Under the pieces are notes generated by a model that saw nothing but the letters and a program-made list of their open reading frames with translations, ran no database searches and was not told the origin of the DNA. A stretch of 64,000 nt of DNA from Candida dubliniensis CD36 (lineage: Eukaryota; Ascomycota; Pichiomycetes; Serinales; Debaryomycetaceae): positions 2,666,001 through 2,730,000 of the forward strand of contig NC_012860.1 of the NCBI RefSeq assembly GCF_000026945.1, read 5' to 3'. Numbering within the stretch: the stretch's first letter is position 1; each line of letters begins with the position of its first letter. Below, piece after piece: positions 19,321 through 29,500 of this stretch. Made by a program: the position numbers and the translations under genes.

Positions 19321-21324
19321 TTATTTTGTGGATTCGCTAGTATTTTCCAGCTTCTTTGTTAATCCTGACCCTTCCTTTTGTAATTTCAAAATCGTTTCCT
19401 CATCTAATTTGTCAAAAGTATAACCACCTTTACCATCAAATTTCAATAAATACTTATGGAAATGCCATAATGCAGTTCTATGAGCAACAGACAAAACAGT
19501 GATTCCCAATTCTTGAGCATGCTTGTACATAAATTGTTCCATATCAGGTGAGACAGCAGAAGTACACTCATCTAACACGGCAAATTTAGGTTTATGATAA
19601 TACAATCTGGCCATAGCCAATCTTTGTTGAGCCCCAATGGACAATTCTTCACCCCAGCTTTTATCAGAATCCAATTGATCAAAATAGTCATCCAATTTCA
19701 AAACTTGCAAAATTTGTTTCAATTCATTATCAGTCTTTTTTTGTTGATCGAGTGCATGTGGATAGATAATTTGTTCTCTTAATGTGCCTTCAACAAGATA
19801 TGCTCTTTGTGGCAAATAGAACATATTGTCAGTATGTGGAATAGTAATCACACCTTCTCTAACTGGCCATAATCCTCCAAGCATTCTAAATAATGAAGAT
19901 TTTCCCGATCCATTTGGTCCAGCAATCAATAAATGATCACCTGACTTGATGGAAAAGTCCAAACTTTCAATTAACGTAACGTCAGCTGGAGTCATTAGTC
20001 TGACCTTATCAAAAGTAATCTCGTTGTTGTTATATTTTACATTGGCGGTAATTGTCTTTTTCTTGCGATCAACGTCATCTAACGTATCCAAGAAATCAGA
20101 AACTCTGCTTGCATGGCCAACTATTTGAAGCAAATATCTTCTAGAATATATTAAACGATCCAAAGAATCAGATGCACTTAACAACAACCTTCTATTTGTA
20201 ATAAAGTTTCCTGCTGCATTCTTATCGTCAGATTCCCCAAAATATTTTCCAATAAAAATTGGAGCTGAACACAACACCAACCCTGCAGCACCCCAAAAGT
20301 ATTTAACAATAAATGTTTGGGCAATTTCATGAATAGCTTTCTTCCAGTATTCACCTTTAGAGAATCGTTCTAAAGTGTAGTAACAGTAATCGATATAATC
20401 TAGTTCTCTGTAATGGCCTCTCAAAAATGCAATTTCCTCATTATTAGAAACAATTTTGGAATGTGCAGAACGTAACTGACCTTCAAGATTAGCTCTTTCT
20501 GCCGCCAATTTAGCAAATGGAGGTGAAAAGAAACGAATAATCATAGTTGAAAAATGAGCCAACAATCCCAAAGCCAAAGTTCCTTCTCCATTACCAACTC
20601 CACTTTTGCTCAATTGTCTAGCACATAATATCAAATCCAACGTTGGTTTCAATAATTGTCCTGGTAGACTAGCTAATGCATAACTCAAACGTGAAACATC
20701 AGTGGTGATTCTTTGATTTGGATCCTTGATTTTATTCCCAGATAAATGCATCAAAGAATAATAATTTGCATCTAAACTGTCAGGTAAATATTCTTCCATA
20801 ATGTTTTGATTCAAATTAGTTCTGATTGTTTTGCTCAAATTTTGCTTTGTCCAATCCAACAACGCATTAGTAAAGGCTGCAGGAATACCAAGAAGCATCC
20901 AATAAGCCAAATATCTTCCAAATAATTTTAATCTTTTGGATACAAGAGCACCAACTAACTGACCATCTAATGTTGCAACTCTAATAGTCAACAATGCTCT
21001 TACAACCAACAAAACTAAATTGGCAAGTAAATAGAATATAGATTTATCAAGAAATGAAGGTAAAATAGCTCTTGCCAATCTATTGAATGAGTCCTTTGAC
21101 AATCTATGGGATTTCTTTTTCAACTCTTTTTCATCTTGATTATCAACTTTGTTTGATGGTCTTGAAGATGACGATGTTCTGCCTGTATTTGTTGCACCGG
21201 CAAAAGCAGCAGTTAACAATATTATATAGGAAGTGTTCAATAGTAATGATCTATTGGACTTGTATACCTTTAACAATGATAGTGCCAACGAGTTCTTTTG
21301 TAGTTTTGAATTCTCTATCGACAT
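19321..21324 (-). CDS. PXA2: peroxisomal ABC half-transporter subunit 2
   Basis: ABCD-family half transporter, partner of Pxa1 for import of long-chain fatty acyl-CoA into peroxisomes for beta-oxidation. The first ATG of the frame is at 21324 (MSIENSKLQ), giving 667 residues; the frame is open 15 codons upstream without an ATG. Five to six membrane segments occupy about 25-375, and the segment SRRYLLQIVGHASRVSDFLDTL leads to the nucleotide-binding domain. Walker A is GPNGSGKSSLFR (near 467-478), with the family-typical MLGGLWPVREG following. The signature is LSIGAQQRLAMARL, which departs from LSGGQ at the third and fifth positions. Walker B is FAVLDECTSAVS and the H-loop is VAHR. Confidence 0.92.
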   Translation of the reverse strand: MSIENSKLQKNSLALSLLKVYKSNRSLLLNTSYIILLTAAFAGATNTGRTSSSSRPSNKVDNQDEKELKKKSHRLSKDSFNRLARAILPSFLDKSIFYLLANLVLLVVRALLTIRVATLDGQLVGALVSKRLKLFGRYLAYWMLLGIPAAFTNALLDWTKQNLSKTIRTNLNQNIMEEYLPDSLDANYYSLMHLSGNKIKDPNQRITTDVSRLSYALASLPGQLLKPTLDLILCARQLSKSGVGNGEGTLALGLLAHFSTMIIRFFSPPFAKLAAERANLEGQLRSAHSKIVSNNEEIAFLRGHYRELDYIDYCYYTLERFSKGEYWKKAIHEIAQTFIVKYFWGAAGLVLCSAPIFIGKYFGESDDKNAAGNFITNRRLLLSASDSLDRLIYSRRYLLQIVGHASRVSDFLDTLDDVDRKKKTITANVKYNNNEITFDKVRLMTPADVTLIESLDFSIKSGDHLLIAGPNGSGKSSLFRMLGGLWPVREGVITIPHTDNMFYLPQRAYLVEGTLREQIIYPHALDQQKKTDNELKQILQVLKLDDYFDQLDSDKSWGEELSIGAQQRLAMARLYYHKPKFAVLDECTSAVSPDMEQFMYKHAQELGITVLSVAHRTALWHFHKYLLKFDGKGGYTFDKLDEETILKLQKEGSGLTKKLENTSESTK

Positions 21325-21653
21325 GATTTCCCGGATTATGACTGTGTTGCTGGTTACTTCTCCATGCAAAAAGAGAGTTATGTGTCTATTTTTTTTTTAT
21401 TGCTTGGTTTAAAATTATGATTTCGTTGAAAACTGAAAGGAAGTGGGGAAGGAGAGATAAAGTGTGAGTGGGCGAGAGAGACACATACATCATCCACAGG
21501 GGAAAAAAAAAAAAAGGTCGTGTATTATAATACCAACAGAGTACATAACTAATGCTATATTCCAAACCCTACTCTGTATGGAATCAACTGGGAGATAAGG
21601 GAAAGACTAATTGGCTTACTGGAAACTATAATTGATGATCCTGGTATATTAGA
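21325..21653. other. intergenic region upstream of PXA2
   Basis: 329 bp. An A14-type run occurs near 21502 and T runs near 21390. No clear oleate-response type site or gene recognised. Confidence 0.5.
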
Positions 21654-22025
21654 TCAGCTTGTGAGAGTTTCTTCAAATATCTGTTTATCCTTCTCTATAA
21701 TATCTTTCAATTCATTTATTCGTTTAAAATAAGCAGCATTTGCCAATTCCTCGGTATTATTCACTTCGTACTTCTTTAGTAGATTCTTGTATAATTCAAC
21801 AAGTTGAGCATTGGTTTGAAGTTTAATAGCACTATCTTTGTTATTTATCGTGGCACTGTTTAAATGGTTAATCTTATGTTGCTTCCACTGAGTAATAATG
21901 TTTTGTATTTTATTTTCACTCAATGATGTTAACTTGTCGACATTGTTTATATTGTCGGAATGTAGTAGTTGAGCTAACAATAATACTTGTCTTGCAGAAT
22001 AAAAGTCTGGATTAGTGTTTGTCAT
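21654..22025 (-). CDS. small helical hypothetical protein
   Basis: 123 residues from the first ATG at 22025 (MTNTNPDFY). The frame is open nine codons further up but only from a GTG. Unrecognised. It is predicted all-helical: an N-terminal segment SARQVLLLAQLL, a short basic stretch IITQWKQHKINHL, and a C-terminal charged helix pair (about 70-120). No Cys-based motif, signal or membrane segment. An upstream exon is possible, but I found no GTATGT plus branch point to support one. Confidence 0.6.
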   Translation of the reverse strand: MTNTNPDFYSARQVLLLAQLLHSDNINNVDKLTSLSENKIQNIITQWKQHKINHLNSATINNKDSAIKLQTNAQLVELYKNLLKKYEVNNTEELANAAYFKRINELKDIIEKDKQIFEETLTS

Positions 22026-22505
22026 ATTCAATTCTATCAATATCGCTAGCACAAATTGATAAATGGGGAGGGGGGCAAAGAGAGGTGCTGAATCTTATTA
22101 TGTCTACTTAGAGGAATAAATCATAAGATGGAATTATTTTTTTTCATATTCCACCAAAAATAAAAGACGTGCGCGTCGTCGTCCGGGTCTAGTTTCTCAT
22201 TATGGTCTGTTCCTGGGGAGAGAGAGAGTAAGGAAAATATGCACATTCCAAATCTGTAACGATTTTTGATTTCAGATATCAAACTATTTCATTTCATTTT
22301 TTGTAGCAAAAAAGTCGCCAACACTACCACAACCCCTTTAAAGCTATTCTAACTATACTAACTTGCTAGTGAAAGAAGTCTTTGCTTCTTGACTATCTAT
22401 TTCAGGACGTCCCTCTCTAGACACTTTTGACATTACGTTTATTGCAAATTATATCAAAACATCTTGCATCACATAAATTGAATACTCATAGGAATTAACG
22501 AAATC
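22026..22505. other. intergenic region upstream of the DYRK kinase gene
   Basis: 480 bp between divergent genes. A GC-rich patch GACGTGCGCGTCGTCGTCC (near 22164-22182) stands out in AT-rich DNA. No gene seen. Confidence 0.5.
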
Positions 22506-24713
22506 ATGAATCATGAAAACATAGCACTATTTGAAAGTGAGTTTTCTCAAATTCACCTTAATCATCGTAACAATCTTGACAAAAAAATATCTCCAACTCG
22601 AAGAAAGAAAATATTATATCCGCAACATCTATATCCAATGGTAAGGAATGATACAGGGGGTAGGCAAATTTCAAAAGAGTTATCTCCAGCTCCTATGACT
22701 GATTTGAATTCAAGCAAACCTGACATGTCGAGAACTCCAGTTACACCAAACAGAATAACAAGTACACCTAATAGCGACACCCAAAATAAACCAACCAATC
22801 TAACCAGCTCAAAAAATCCATTCCGGTCAAACAGAACAATGAGTTATCCAGTTCCAGATAAAATTTCCAAAAAAACCGATGGCCAGTTTTCATTTATGAG
22901 AGAGACATCGTCATCATTACAAAAGAAACAAGTATTGACTCCTATTAACGATAAACGTACCACCAATGGCAAATCTCCATCAATGGGTCTGTCCTCAACA
23001 AAGAAACGCTTAGAATATTCTAGGCAATTGTCACAACGATCCAAGAGACACATCTCTAACAGTGGGATCAATAAATCAAATCATGATGCAAGCGATTTTG
23101 AAAGCGTACAAGCTGGTAAATACAAGCTGAGTCTGGAATCATCACCCGATGAATATTACCAACTAAACACTGATGATATTGTAATTGACGAATCACCCTC
23201 CAAACCAAGAAGACATGTCACCCAACCTCTACCGAAGACAGATAACGTATTTACTAGATTATATCCGAAATCATTGAAACAACCGACAGCAAAACTGCCA
23301 GCACCAAAACAGAATAAAGAAACACAACTTCTGAAAGCTATGCATCGACTGAAAATAGATTCTGTTTCACAATTACATCAATCTTTGTACATAAAGAATC
23401 CTCAACTATTCCAAGAAGATACATTGGAAGAACAAACTGAGACACCTTACGATATCCAAGAATCTGATTTGGATGGTCTCAATATGTATGAAAAAGGTGA
23501 AATTGCAAGGAAAAAAGAGATTTATTATATACCAAAACGACCGCTTCGACAAATAACTGTGAATTCACAGGAAAACAATTTTGGATTTGATGATAACAAG
23601 GGCAATTATATTATTATTCCGCAAGATCATATTAATTATCGCTATGAGATTGTATCTGTTCTTGGGACGGGATCATTTGGAAATGTTGTTATGGCAAAAG
23701 ACCATAAAACACACCATCTAGTAGCAGTTAAAATTGTCAACAATCACGTAAATTGGTCCTTGCAACAATCTATCAACGAAATAAAGCTCCTCAAAAACCT
23801 TCAGGACAAACAAAAGACTTTAGAGAATTCAAATATAATTTCTATATTAGATAACTTCAATTTTCGAAGCCATATGTGTATTATTACAGAACTTTTGTCA
23901 ATCAACTTGTATTCAATGTTAGAGTTGACTAATTTTCAAGGATTCGGTTATGATTTACTGCAGTACATAACCCGACAAATACTTACAGGATTACAATTTA
24001 TACATGATTCCAATATTATTCATTGTGATATCAAACCAGAAAACATCATGATTAAACTACCACCATCTCCTAAACACAACTGGTTTATAGTCAAAATAAT
24101 TGATTTTGGATCATCGTGTTTTGTCAATGATACCAGTTTTACATACATTCAATCAAGATACTATCGAGCTCCTGAAGTATTACTTGGCACAAGTTACGAC
24201 CAAAAGATAGATATATGGTCACTAGGATGTCTTGTCGTTGAATTGTTCACAGGTGTACCATTATTACCAGGAAAAAACGAATATGATCAACTTGGATTAA
24301 TAGTGGAGTTGTTTGGAATTCCCAAAACACAAACAATACTAAAATTGAGGAATAAATTAACCAAAAAGACAAATCAAGTACTGATTGCATCAAATGCTAC
24401 AGTAGTAGTTCCCTTACCATCTATACTGGATAAGAGTTTGAAAAGGACTTTAATTTATAAAGTGTTTGATCATAATGGGAAAATAAACCTTTCGGCTTTA
24501 TCACAGTATTACAACGACACAAATGTCACATCAGTGAATAAATCTTTTAAAATCAGTTCAAAAACTTTAGAGGGACAAATTGGACTTCATAGATTTAATT
24601 TGAAACCTGAAGAGAAAGAAAGATTTTTGCAATTTTTATTTTATATATTTGTGTGGGATCCTAGTGAAAGAAAAACAACACATGATCTATTAAATACCCC
24701 CTTTTTAGAGTAA
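22506..24713 (+). CDS. DYRK-family protein kinase
   Basis: 735 residues. The N-terminal 375 residues are disordered and Ser/Thr/Pro-rich. The kinase domain spans about 380-733. P-loop GTGSFGNVV (near 387-395), VAVKIV lysine, catalytic loop HCDIKPEN (near 506-513; HCD instead of HRD is typical of DYRKs), DFGSSC (near 533), and activation loop FTYIQSRYYRAPE. In DYRKs this loop normally reads YxY; here the first Tyr is Phe and the autophosphorylated second Tyr is kept. The closest type is the DYRK2/Pom1 subgroup rather than Yak1. S. cerevisiae has only Yak1 in this family, so this is an extra kinase relative to that yeast. A 40-residue insert sits between kinase subdomains near 620-680. Substrates cannot be inferred. 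Confidence 0.88.
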   Translation: MNHENIALFESEFSQIHLNHRNNLDKKISPTRRKKILYPQHLYPMVRNDTGGRQISKELSPAPMTDLNSSKPDMSRTPVTPNRITSTPNSDTQNKPTNLTSSKNPFRSNRTMSYPVPDKISKKTDGQFSFMRETSSSLQKKQVLTPINDKRTTNGKSPSMGLSSTKKRLEYSRQLSQRSKRHISNSGINKSNHDASDFESVQAGKYKLSLESSPDEYYQLNTDDIVIDESPSKPRRHVTQPLPKTDNVFTRLYPKSLKQPTAKLPAPKQNKETQLLKAMHRLKIDSVSQLHQSLYIKNPQLFQEDTLEEQTETPYDIQESDLDGLNMYEKGEIARKKEIYYIPKRPLRQITVNSQENNFGFDDNKGNYIIIPQDHINYRYEIVSVLGTGSFGNVVMAKDHKTHHLVAVKIVNNHVNWSLQQSINEIKLLKNLQDKQKTLENSNIISILDNFNFRSHMCIITELLSINLYSMLELTNFQGFGYDLLQYITRQILTGLQFIHDSNIIHCDIKPENIMIKLPPSPKHNWFIVKIIDFGSSCFVNDTSFTYIQSRYYRAPEVLLGTSYDQKIDIWSLGCLVVELFTGVPLLPGKNEYDQLGLIVELFGIPKTQTILKLRNKLTKKTNQVLIASNATVVVPLPSILDKSLKRTLIYKVFDHNGKINLSALSQYYNDTNVTSVNKSFKISSKTLEGQIGLHRFNLKPEEKERFLQFLFYIFVWDPSERKTTHDLLNTPFLE

Positions 24714-24823
24714 CGACAAACGACAATCTAATACCAATGGCCTCCTTTTTTTTTTTTGTTGGCACTTCATTTATATATGTTGTATAAATTTTCTCATTTC
24801 TGATATATATCATTAATACACAT

Positions 24824-27220
24824 TTATGGATGTCCATGGTTTGACCCTGGCCAAGCAGAAATTCTTTCAGGTAATGGAGTTGTACTCTTGCTGCTTGCAC
24901 CACTGCTGCTAACATCATATTCTGTAATCTCTTCAAATTTATTTTCGCTTGATTCAAGTAACGCATTGACCTTTGTTCTTAATTGATGCTTTTCCACATG
25001 ATCATCTGATAACCCATCAACAAATACTTGAATTTGATGAAGCTTTTCACTCAAGACATCTTGTAAATTCTTTATCAATCTGTTACCAAAACTAGAATCA
25101 ATTGGCAAATTCATATAAATTTTCCGTTGTAAAATTCGAACCACCTTTAAGTTATTGAGCAAATTATCATAGTAGTCTATTTCATTCATTTGTATAGTTT
25201 GGTTGTTGGATCTTTTGGGAGGATTAATCAATAATAATGAAGCATAATACAACATAATATGTATATGCACAGGCACATACTTTAAGTTGTCCAAAATATC
25301 TTTATCATTGATTACTAAATTCAAAACTGTCTGTGCTGCATTCAATGCAATATTAGCATTTATCACGGCTTCATCTGGAGAAACCAATTCCTTATTCGAG
25401 ATAAATTCGTTTTCGTCAAACTCGTCTTCAGAAGACTCTTCTGAATCATAATTCGGTTGTTGCTTTTTGACAGTAGTCAAAGTATTGTTAGATCCATTGC
25501 CAGTTGAATAATGAGTTAAGGATGTGTCCAATTTTGGAAATTGACCATTATTGGGATCAAGAGTTATCTTTCTCACAGCACTAGAGTTTATGTGCATTTT
25601 GGCGAAATTATAATAAATCAATGTTGATTTCGTAGACCAAATAGCTCCAAAACTTTCTGGTGATAATAAAACAGTCCAAGAAACCATCCAGCGATCTAAC
25701 TCTAAATTTGATTTCGACGGTATTCCAAATGATGCTGGTGCTAATAAATCCCATGCTGTCCCTTTAAATGCCTCATTAATTGCTTGATTATATTCAACTT
25801 GTGAAACCAATCTCATATCCGTTAGTCTTTGTTTTGCCATCAATTTAGATATCTCTTTATCTGTCAAAGATCTGGAACCTGTTTTATTTTTGTCCTGTAA
25901 CAATTCTTTTGATTTCAGTTCCGATAACTTGTTACTCTTGTGTCCTAATAATAAGTCTTTACTGTGTTTCAATGAATACTCTTGTGGGTTCAAAAGTGGC
26001 TGTCTATTAAAAGTCAAGCTTTGTTGTCCATCCAACACATATAACAAATACCATAATTTCAATTTATCTTTGCTCTTCTGGTTTGGTTGGTTTAACCCGT
26101 ATTCTTTAGCTAATTGCAACGCAAGCCCAGTAAACATCTGCGAATCACTCAACCAAAAGCTACACAAAATCAAGGCAACAATTGTGTTGAAGCCATCTTG
26201 TTCATTGCGAGGCTTGTTGAGTATTATGGAGCCACATAAGTTATGGAGGTAGACTTGTAACTGCTTTGATTTAGATGATAGTTTCGGATGATGTATCGAT
26301 GCAATTGTACTTATTGCACATACTAATATGGGACAACTATCCCATATTTCATCTACATCAAACTTTGAAATTTCAAATCCGAATAATTGTTGGGAAATGT
26401 TGGCATCAAAAAAATGGAATAGCTCGTGGGCATCTTTTTTAGTCAAAAAGCCATCACGAAAATCTTGGGAGGGTTCTGATTGAAATTTACGTTTTTTGGT
26501 GCTTTCCTGGCTAGTCTCCGATATCTCTGGTTTTCTTTTTTGAGATTCATTTGAATCAGCAATCATTTTAGTATTTGATTCAATTCGATGTGTATCAGGA
26601 TATCGAGAACCATTTCCATTAGTTAAATAACCTGATGGATAAGTTTCTTGCCTTTCAGAAATACTATACTGCTGTTGCTGCTGCTGCTGCTGCTGCTGTT
26701 GCAAAAACTGCATTTGGCTATTCATTACAAATTGTTGATTGACTTTTAGCATCTCTACTAAGTTATCAATTTTTGAGTCAAATCCAGATAATCGTTGTTC
26801 GATTTGCGACTTCCAAGCTGAATCAGAAGCATTTGATAGATTTGGTGTCACTGCCTGATTGTTGTAAATTTGGGAATTTATGGGACTGTGAGCCGGTATT
26901 AATGCAGGAATAGGAGTATGTAAATTTGAGTTTCTCAAATGTGACGGCAAAGGACCAGAATTATTTAGGGAAGGTGTGAAAGTAGATGGTGCATTTAGCA
27001 CCGGTGTTGCAGATGGTAGTCTTGTTGGATGATTATTTGAATCTATGGACGGTAGTTTCAACGAAGGTAGTTTTGGCACGAACTGACATGTAGCAGCTTG
27101 TCCTGTCTTTATACATCTTTCACAGGGTAACGAACTCGTATAAACACATTTTACCTTTGATCTTTTACAGTTACAACAAGGTTTAGTTCGTTTCTCCTTC
27201 TTTTCCTCCTTTGGTGGCAT
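24824..27220 (-). CDS. Zn2Cys6 zinc-cluster transcription factor
   Basis: 798-residue fungal regulator, ATG at 27220. The binuclear cluster uses Cys15, 18, 25, 33, 36 and 45, with basic residues KRSKVK between the second and third, followed by a Pro-rich linker. A polyQ tract (CAG/CAA) lies near residues 174-185. The fungal transcription factor middle homology region is about 260-560, and acidic blocks occur near 590-610. Target genes cannot be read from the sequence. From memory it may be one of the C. albicans ZCF genes; I do not assign a symbol. It is tail-to-tail with the DYRK gene (110 bp). Confidence 0.88.
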   Translation of the reverse strand: MPPKEEKKEKRTKPCCNCKRSKVKCVYTSSLPCERCIKTGQAATCQFVPKLPSLKLPSIDSNNHPTRLPSATPVLNAPSTFTPSLNNSGPLPSHLRNSNLHTPIPALIPAHSPINSQIYNNQAVTPNLSNASDSAWKSQIEQRLSGFDSKIDNLVEMLKVNQQFVMNSQMQFLQQQQQQQQQQQYSISERQETYPSGYLTNGNGSRYPDTHRIESNTKMIADSNESQKRKPEISETSQESTKKRKFQSEPSQDFRDGFLTKKDAHELFHFFDANISQQLFGFEISKFDVDEIWDSCPILVCAISTIASIHHPKLSSKSKQLQVYLHNLCGSIILNKPRNEQDGFNTIVALILCSFWLSDSQMFTGLALQLAKEYGLNQPNQKSKDKLKLWYLLYVLDGQQSLTFNRQPLLNPQEYSLKHSKDLLLGHKSNKLSELKSKELLQDKNKTGSRSLTDKEISKLMAKQRLTDMRLVSQVEYNQAINEAFKGTAWDLLAPASFGIPSKSNLELDRWMVSWTVLLSPESFGAIWSTKSTLIYYNFAKMHINSSAVRKITLDPNNGQFPKLDTSLTHYSTGNGSNNTLTTVKKQQPNYDSEESSEDEFDENEFISNKELVSPDEAVINANIALNAAQTVLNLVINDKDILDNLKYVPVHIHIMLYYASLLLINPPKRSNNQTIQMNEIDYYDNLLNNLKVVRILQRKIYMNLPIDSSFGNRLIKNLQDVLSEKLHQIQVFVDGLSDDHVEKHQLRTKVNALLESSENKFEEITEYDVSSSGASSKSTTPLPERISAWPGSNHGHP

Positions 27221-27505
27221 TCTAACACCGTTCTAGTAGTTAATCAAAACTGTCTGTTATTTCCGTTATAGAAAAGTTATGTGAAATGGTAGTCGCTCTG
27301 AAACATGATTATCAATGGTTTGTTGATTTCGTTTCTTTTTTTTTTTCTCTTTAACTTAACAATGCAGATTATGTAAGCACACGTGCTAGATTGTTGAAAC
27401 TATTTACCCCATACATTTATCATTATCACAAGAGCCCACAAGTCGGCAAAAAAAAAATTTGAGATAAAAGAAGAACTGTCGAACAACATCAAATTCACCA
27501 TTAAT

Positions 27506-27994
27506 ATGTCTATGAAATCAAAGATAAAAACATTTTTCGGTAAAAACAGACAATACGCTGTTGCTGGTGCGAGCAACAATCCATCAAAATTTGGTTACAA
27601 GATTTTGAATTGGTACATTTTGCATGATCTTCCAGTTATACCAATCAACCCCAAAGAACAAGAAATTTTAGGGAAAGAGGTTGTCTCAAATGTCTCGGCT
27701 ATTATCAACGCCATTGAAAAGCATCAAGATATTTCTAATTACAAAACTTCTGGTGTTGATGGTTTGAGTATTTCATTTTTGACCCCACCTGCCGTAACTG
27801 TGGCAACTTTACAAGAAATTGGCAAAATTAATGGCTATGATAAGGTTATTAAAGGTTTATGGTTTCAGCCGGGAAGTTACGACCAGGAAGTATTAGAATT
27901 AGCTGAAAAACTTGGTGAATTTGACAAAGTTGTACACGAAGATGAATGTATTTTGGTCAGAGGGGAAGAGGGTATGATTTCTGCCAATTTGTAA
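27506..27994 (+). CDS. CoA-binding domain protein (YccU type)
   Basis: 162 residues forming a single Rossmann-like CoA_binding domain, as in bacterial YccU and the N-terminus of succinyl-CoA ligase alpha. The segment YAVAGASNNPSKFGYKIL (17-34) is the glycine-rich nucleotide loop. VIPINPKEQEILG (46-58), SFLTPPAVT (about 90) and GLWFQPGSYDQE (about 117-128) follow the family pattern. Biochemical role unknown; CoA binding is inferred from the fold. It is tail-to-tail with ATG101 (119 bp). Confidence 0.85.
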   Translation: MSMKSKIKTFFGKNRQYAVAGASNNPSKFGYKILNWYILHDLPVIPINPKEQEILGKEVVSNVSAIINAIEKHQDISNYKTSGVDGLSISFLTPPAVTVATLQEIGKINGYDKVIKGLWFQPGSYDQEVLELAEKLGEFDKVVHEDECILVRGEEGMISANL

Positions 27995-28113
27995 TTCTTT
28001 ATTTTGCAAAAAAAAAAAAAAAAAAAAATTACATATCAATATGTGTACATTTAGAAACTGAATAGCAAGATACTTCGGGCAATTGCTTTCAGTTTACTAC
28101 AATACATGTTTGT

Positions 28114-28802
28114 TCAATCTAGTATTTTCTTTATATAAGTTCCCCAACCTTCTTCGCCTGTGTGGTAGTCATGATTGTGATCTGGCTTTTTCTCTGGTAT
28201 AATAATTTTGTAGGGAAATGGAGCACTGTCGAGCGATGTGATTGGTGGTATATGCTCTTTGTATTTATCAGCAATATCATATATCCTAGTGAGGTTATTT
28301 ACAAAATTCTGAATTGAAGTTTGGACATTTTGGGATTCGCCATTCGATACCTGATCGAGTGGTAACGACTCCACGTTTATCAACCAAGACTCCCATACTA
28401 TCAAGTCATCCTGAACATTATAGGTGCTATTACCAAACCATCCACTTTTCTTCTTGTTGGCGCTTTTACTCAAAAACTGAACCTTTACTTTGGCTTGGTT
28501 TGATGCTTCAGTTATTTGATTTAGTATTTTATTGATTTTCTCGTCAATCAATGAATCCAAATCAGGTAAATTATTAGCCATAGGATACGTCACATTCATG
28601 AATTCGTTTGTCACTGGTGTTATGGGACCAAATAATCGATTAAAAAATATTGTCCATATGATTCCTATAGTGGTTCAGATGATTTAGTTAGTCATACATG
28701 GCTCACAAATAGACCCGTGTTAAAAAAAAAAATGCGTTACATACCTTTTAAGGACTCTCTTAGCACAGATCTCTCCGCTATTACATTTATTATAAACTCC
28801 AT
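28114..28802 (-). CDS. ATG101: Atg101, HORMA-domain autophagy initiation factor (two exons)
   Basis: Join exon 1 28802-28745 and exon 2 28664-28114, giving 202 residues. Exon 2 alone lacks an in-frame ATG before the conserved domain. The upstream exon, only 19 codons plus one base, starts MEFIINVIAERSVL and splices in frame to GIIWTIFFNRLFGP, restoring the first strand and helix of Atg101. The WF-finger core Trp95-Phe96 follows KKKSG as in human Atg101 (KKKSRWPF). WESW and the C-terminal PFPYKI and GWGTYIKKIL also match. Known role: partner of Atg13 in the Atg1/ULK initiation complex. S. cerevisiae has no Atg101. Human Atg101 is 218 residues. Confidence 0.85.
28665..28744 (-). other. spliceosomal intron in ATG101
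   Basis: 80-nt intron with canonical 5' GTATGT, a branch sequence GACTAAC (28693-28687) and 3' TAG. Phase 1. Removing it joins the two Atg101 parts in frame; without it the protein has no start. Confidence 0.88.
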
Positions 28803-29500
28803 GATTTTAGTGATATTGGTATCAATGACAGTTCTATTTGACGTTTATAGGCTTTTATTTGACCCGTGTTTGATGTGTAACCAAGTGTGGTATTACAGTT
28901 CAAGATAAACAACAAACTAGTTTCATGTACGAGAGTGCGTCTAGTTATTTTATTTTTTTTTTTGTCTTGGAGTTTTCTGTTTCATAACAAAACCAGAGAA
29001 TGGGAGAAAACAAGACACGCAGAACAGCCTCCATCAAATATTTATCACCATTCTGTTTGGGCCAATTGTAAAAAAAACTGTAGACTGTTGTAAACTGAGA
29101 CGTATCTACATTATGTGATAGCTTGGGTAAAGAATTATCTATTTATACATTATGAGTTTATTGTAGAAGTCGATAGCCTAATCACAATCACATATTTCTA
29201 GATTAGGAAATCTGGTATTGCGTTATCATATTAAGGAACGAATACAGCATAACAAAAGAATGAGAGTCCAAAAAAAAAAAAAATTGAACTACAACCAAGG
29301 CGGGGGAAACAGTGAGGCAACTTTGGTTCTATTTTTTTTCTTCTTTATCGATTTCCTTGTTAAACCGATTTTATTATTTCTTCCATTTCATTTCGTTACA
29401 GTTATTTATTTCTTTTTCTCTATCAGCAAACTATAACAAGGGTTTGTGAAAACAATTGAAGAATTGAGAAACAAGACGACAATTTATTCATACACTTATC
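28803..29500. other. intergenic region between ATG101 and MSO1
   Basis: About 700 bp between divergent genes. It carries T or A runs near 28951, 29268 and 29331. No further gene or site recognised. Confidence 0.5.
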
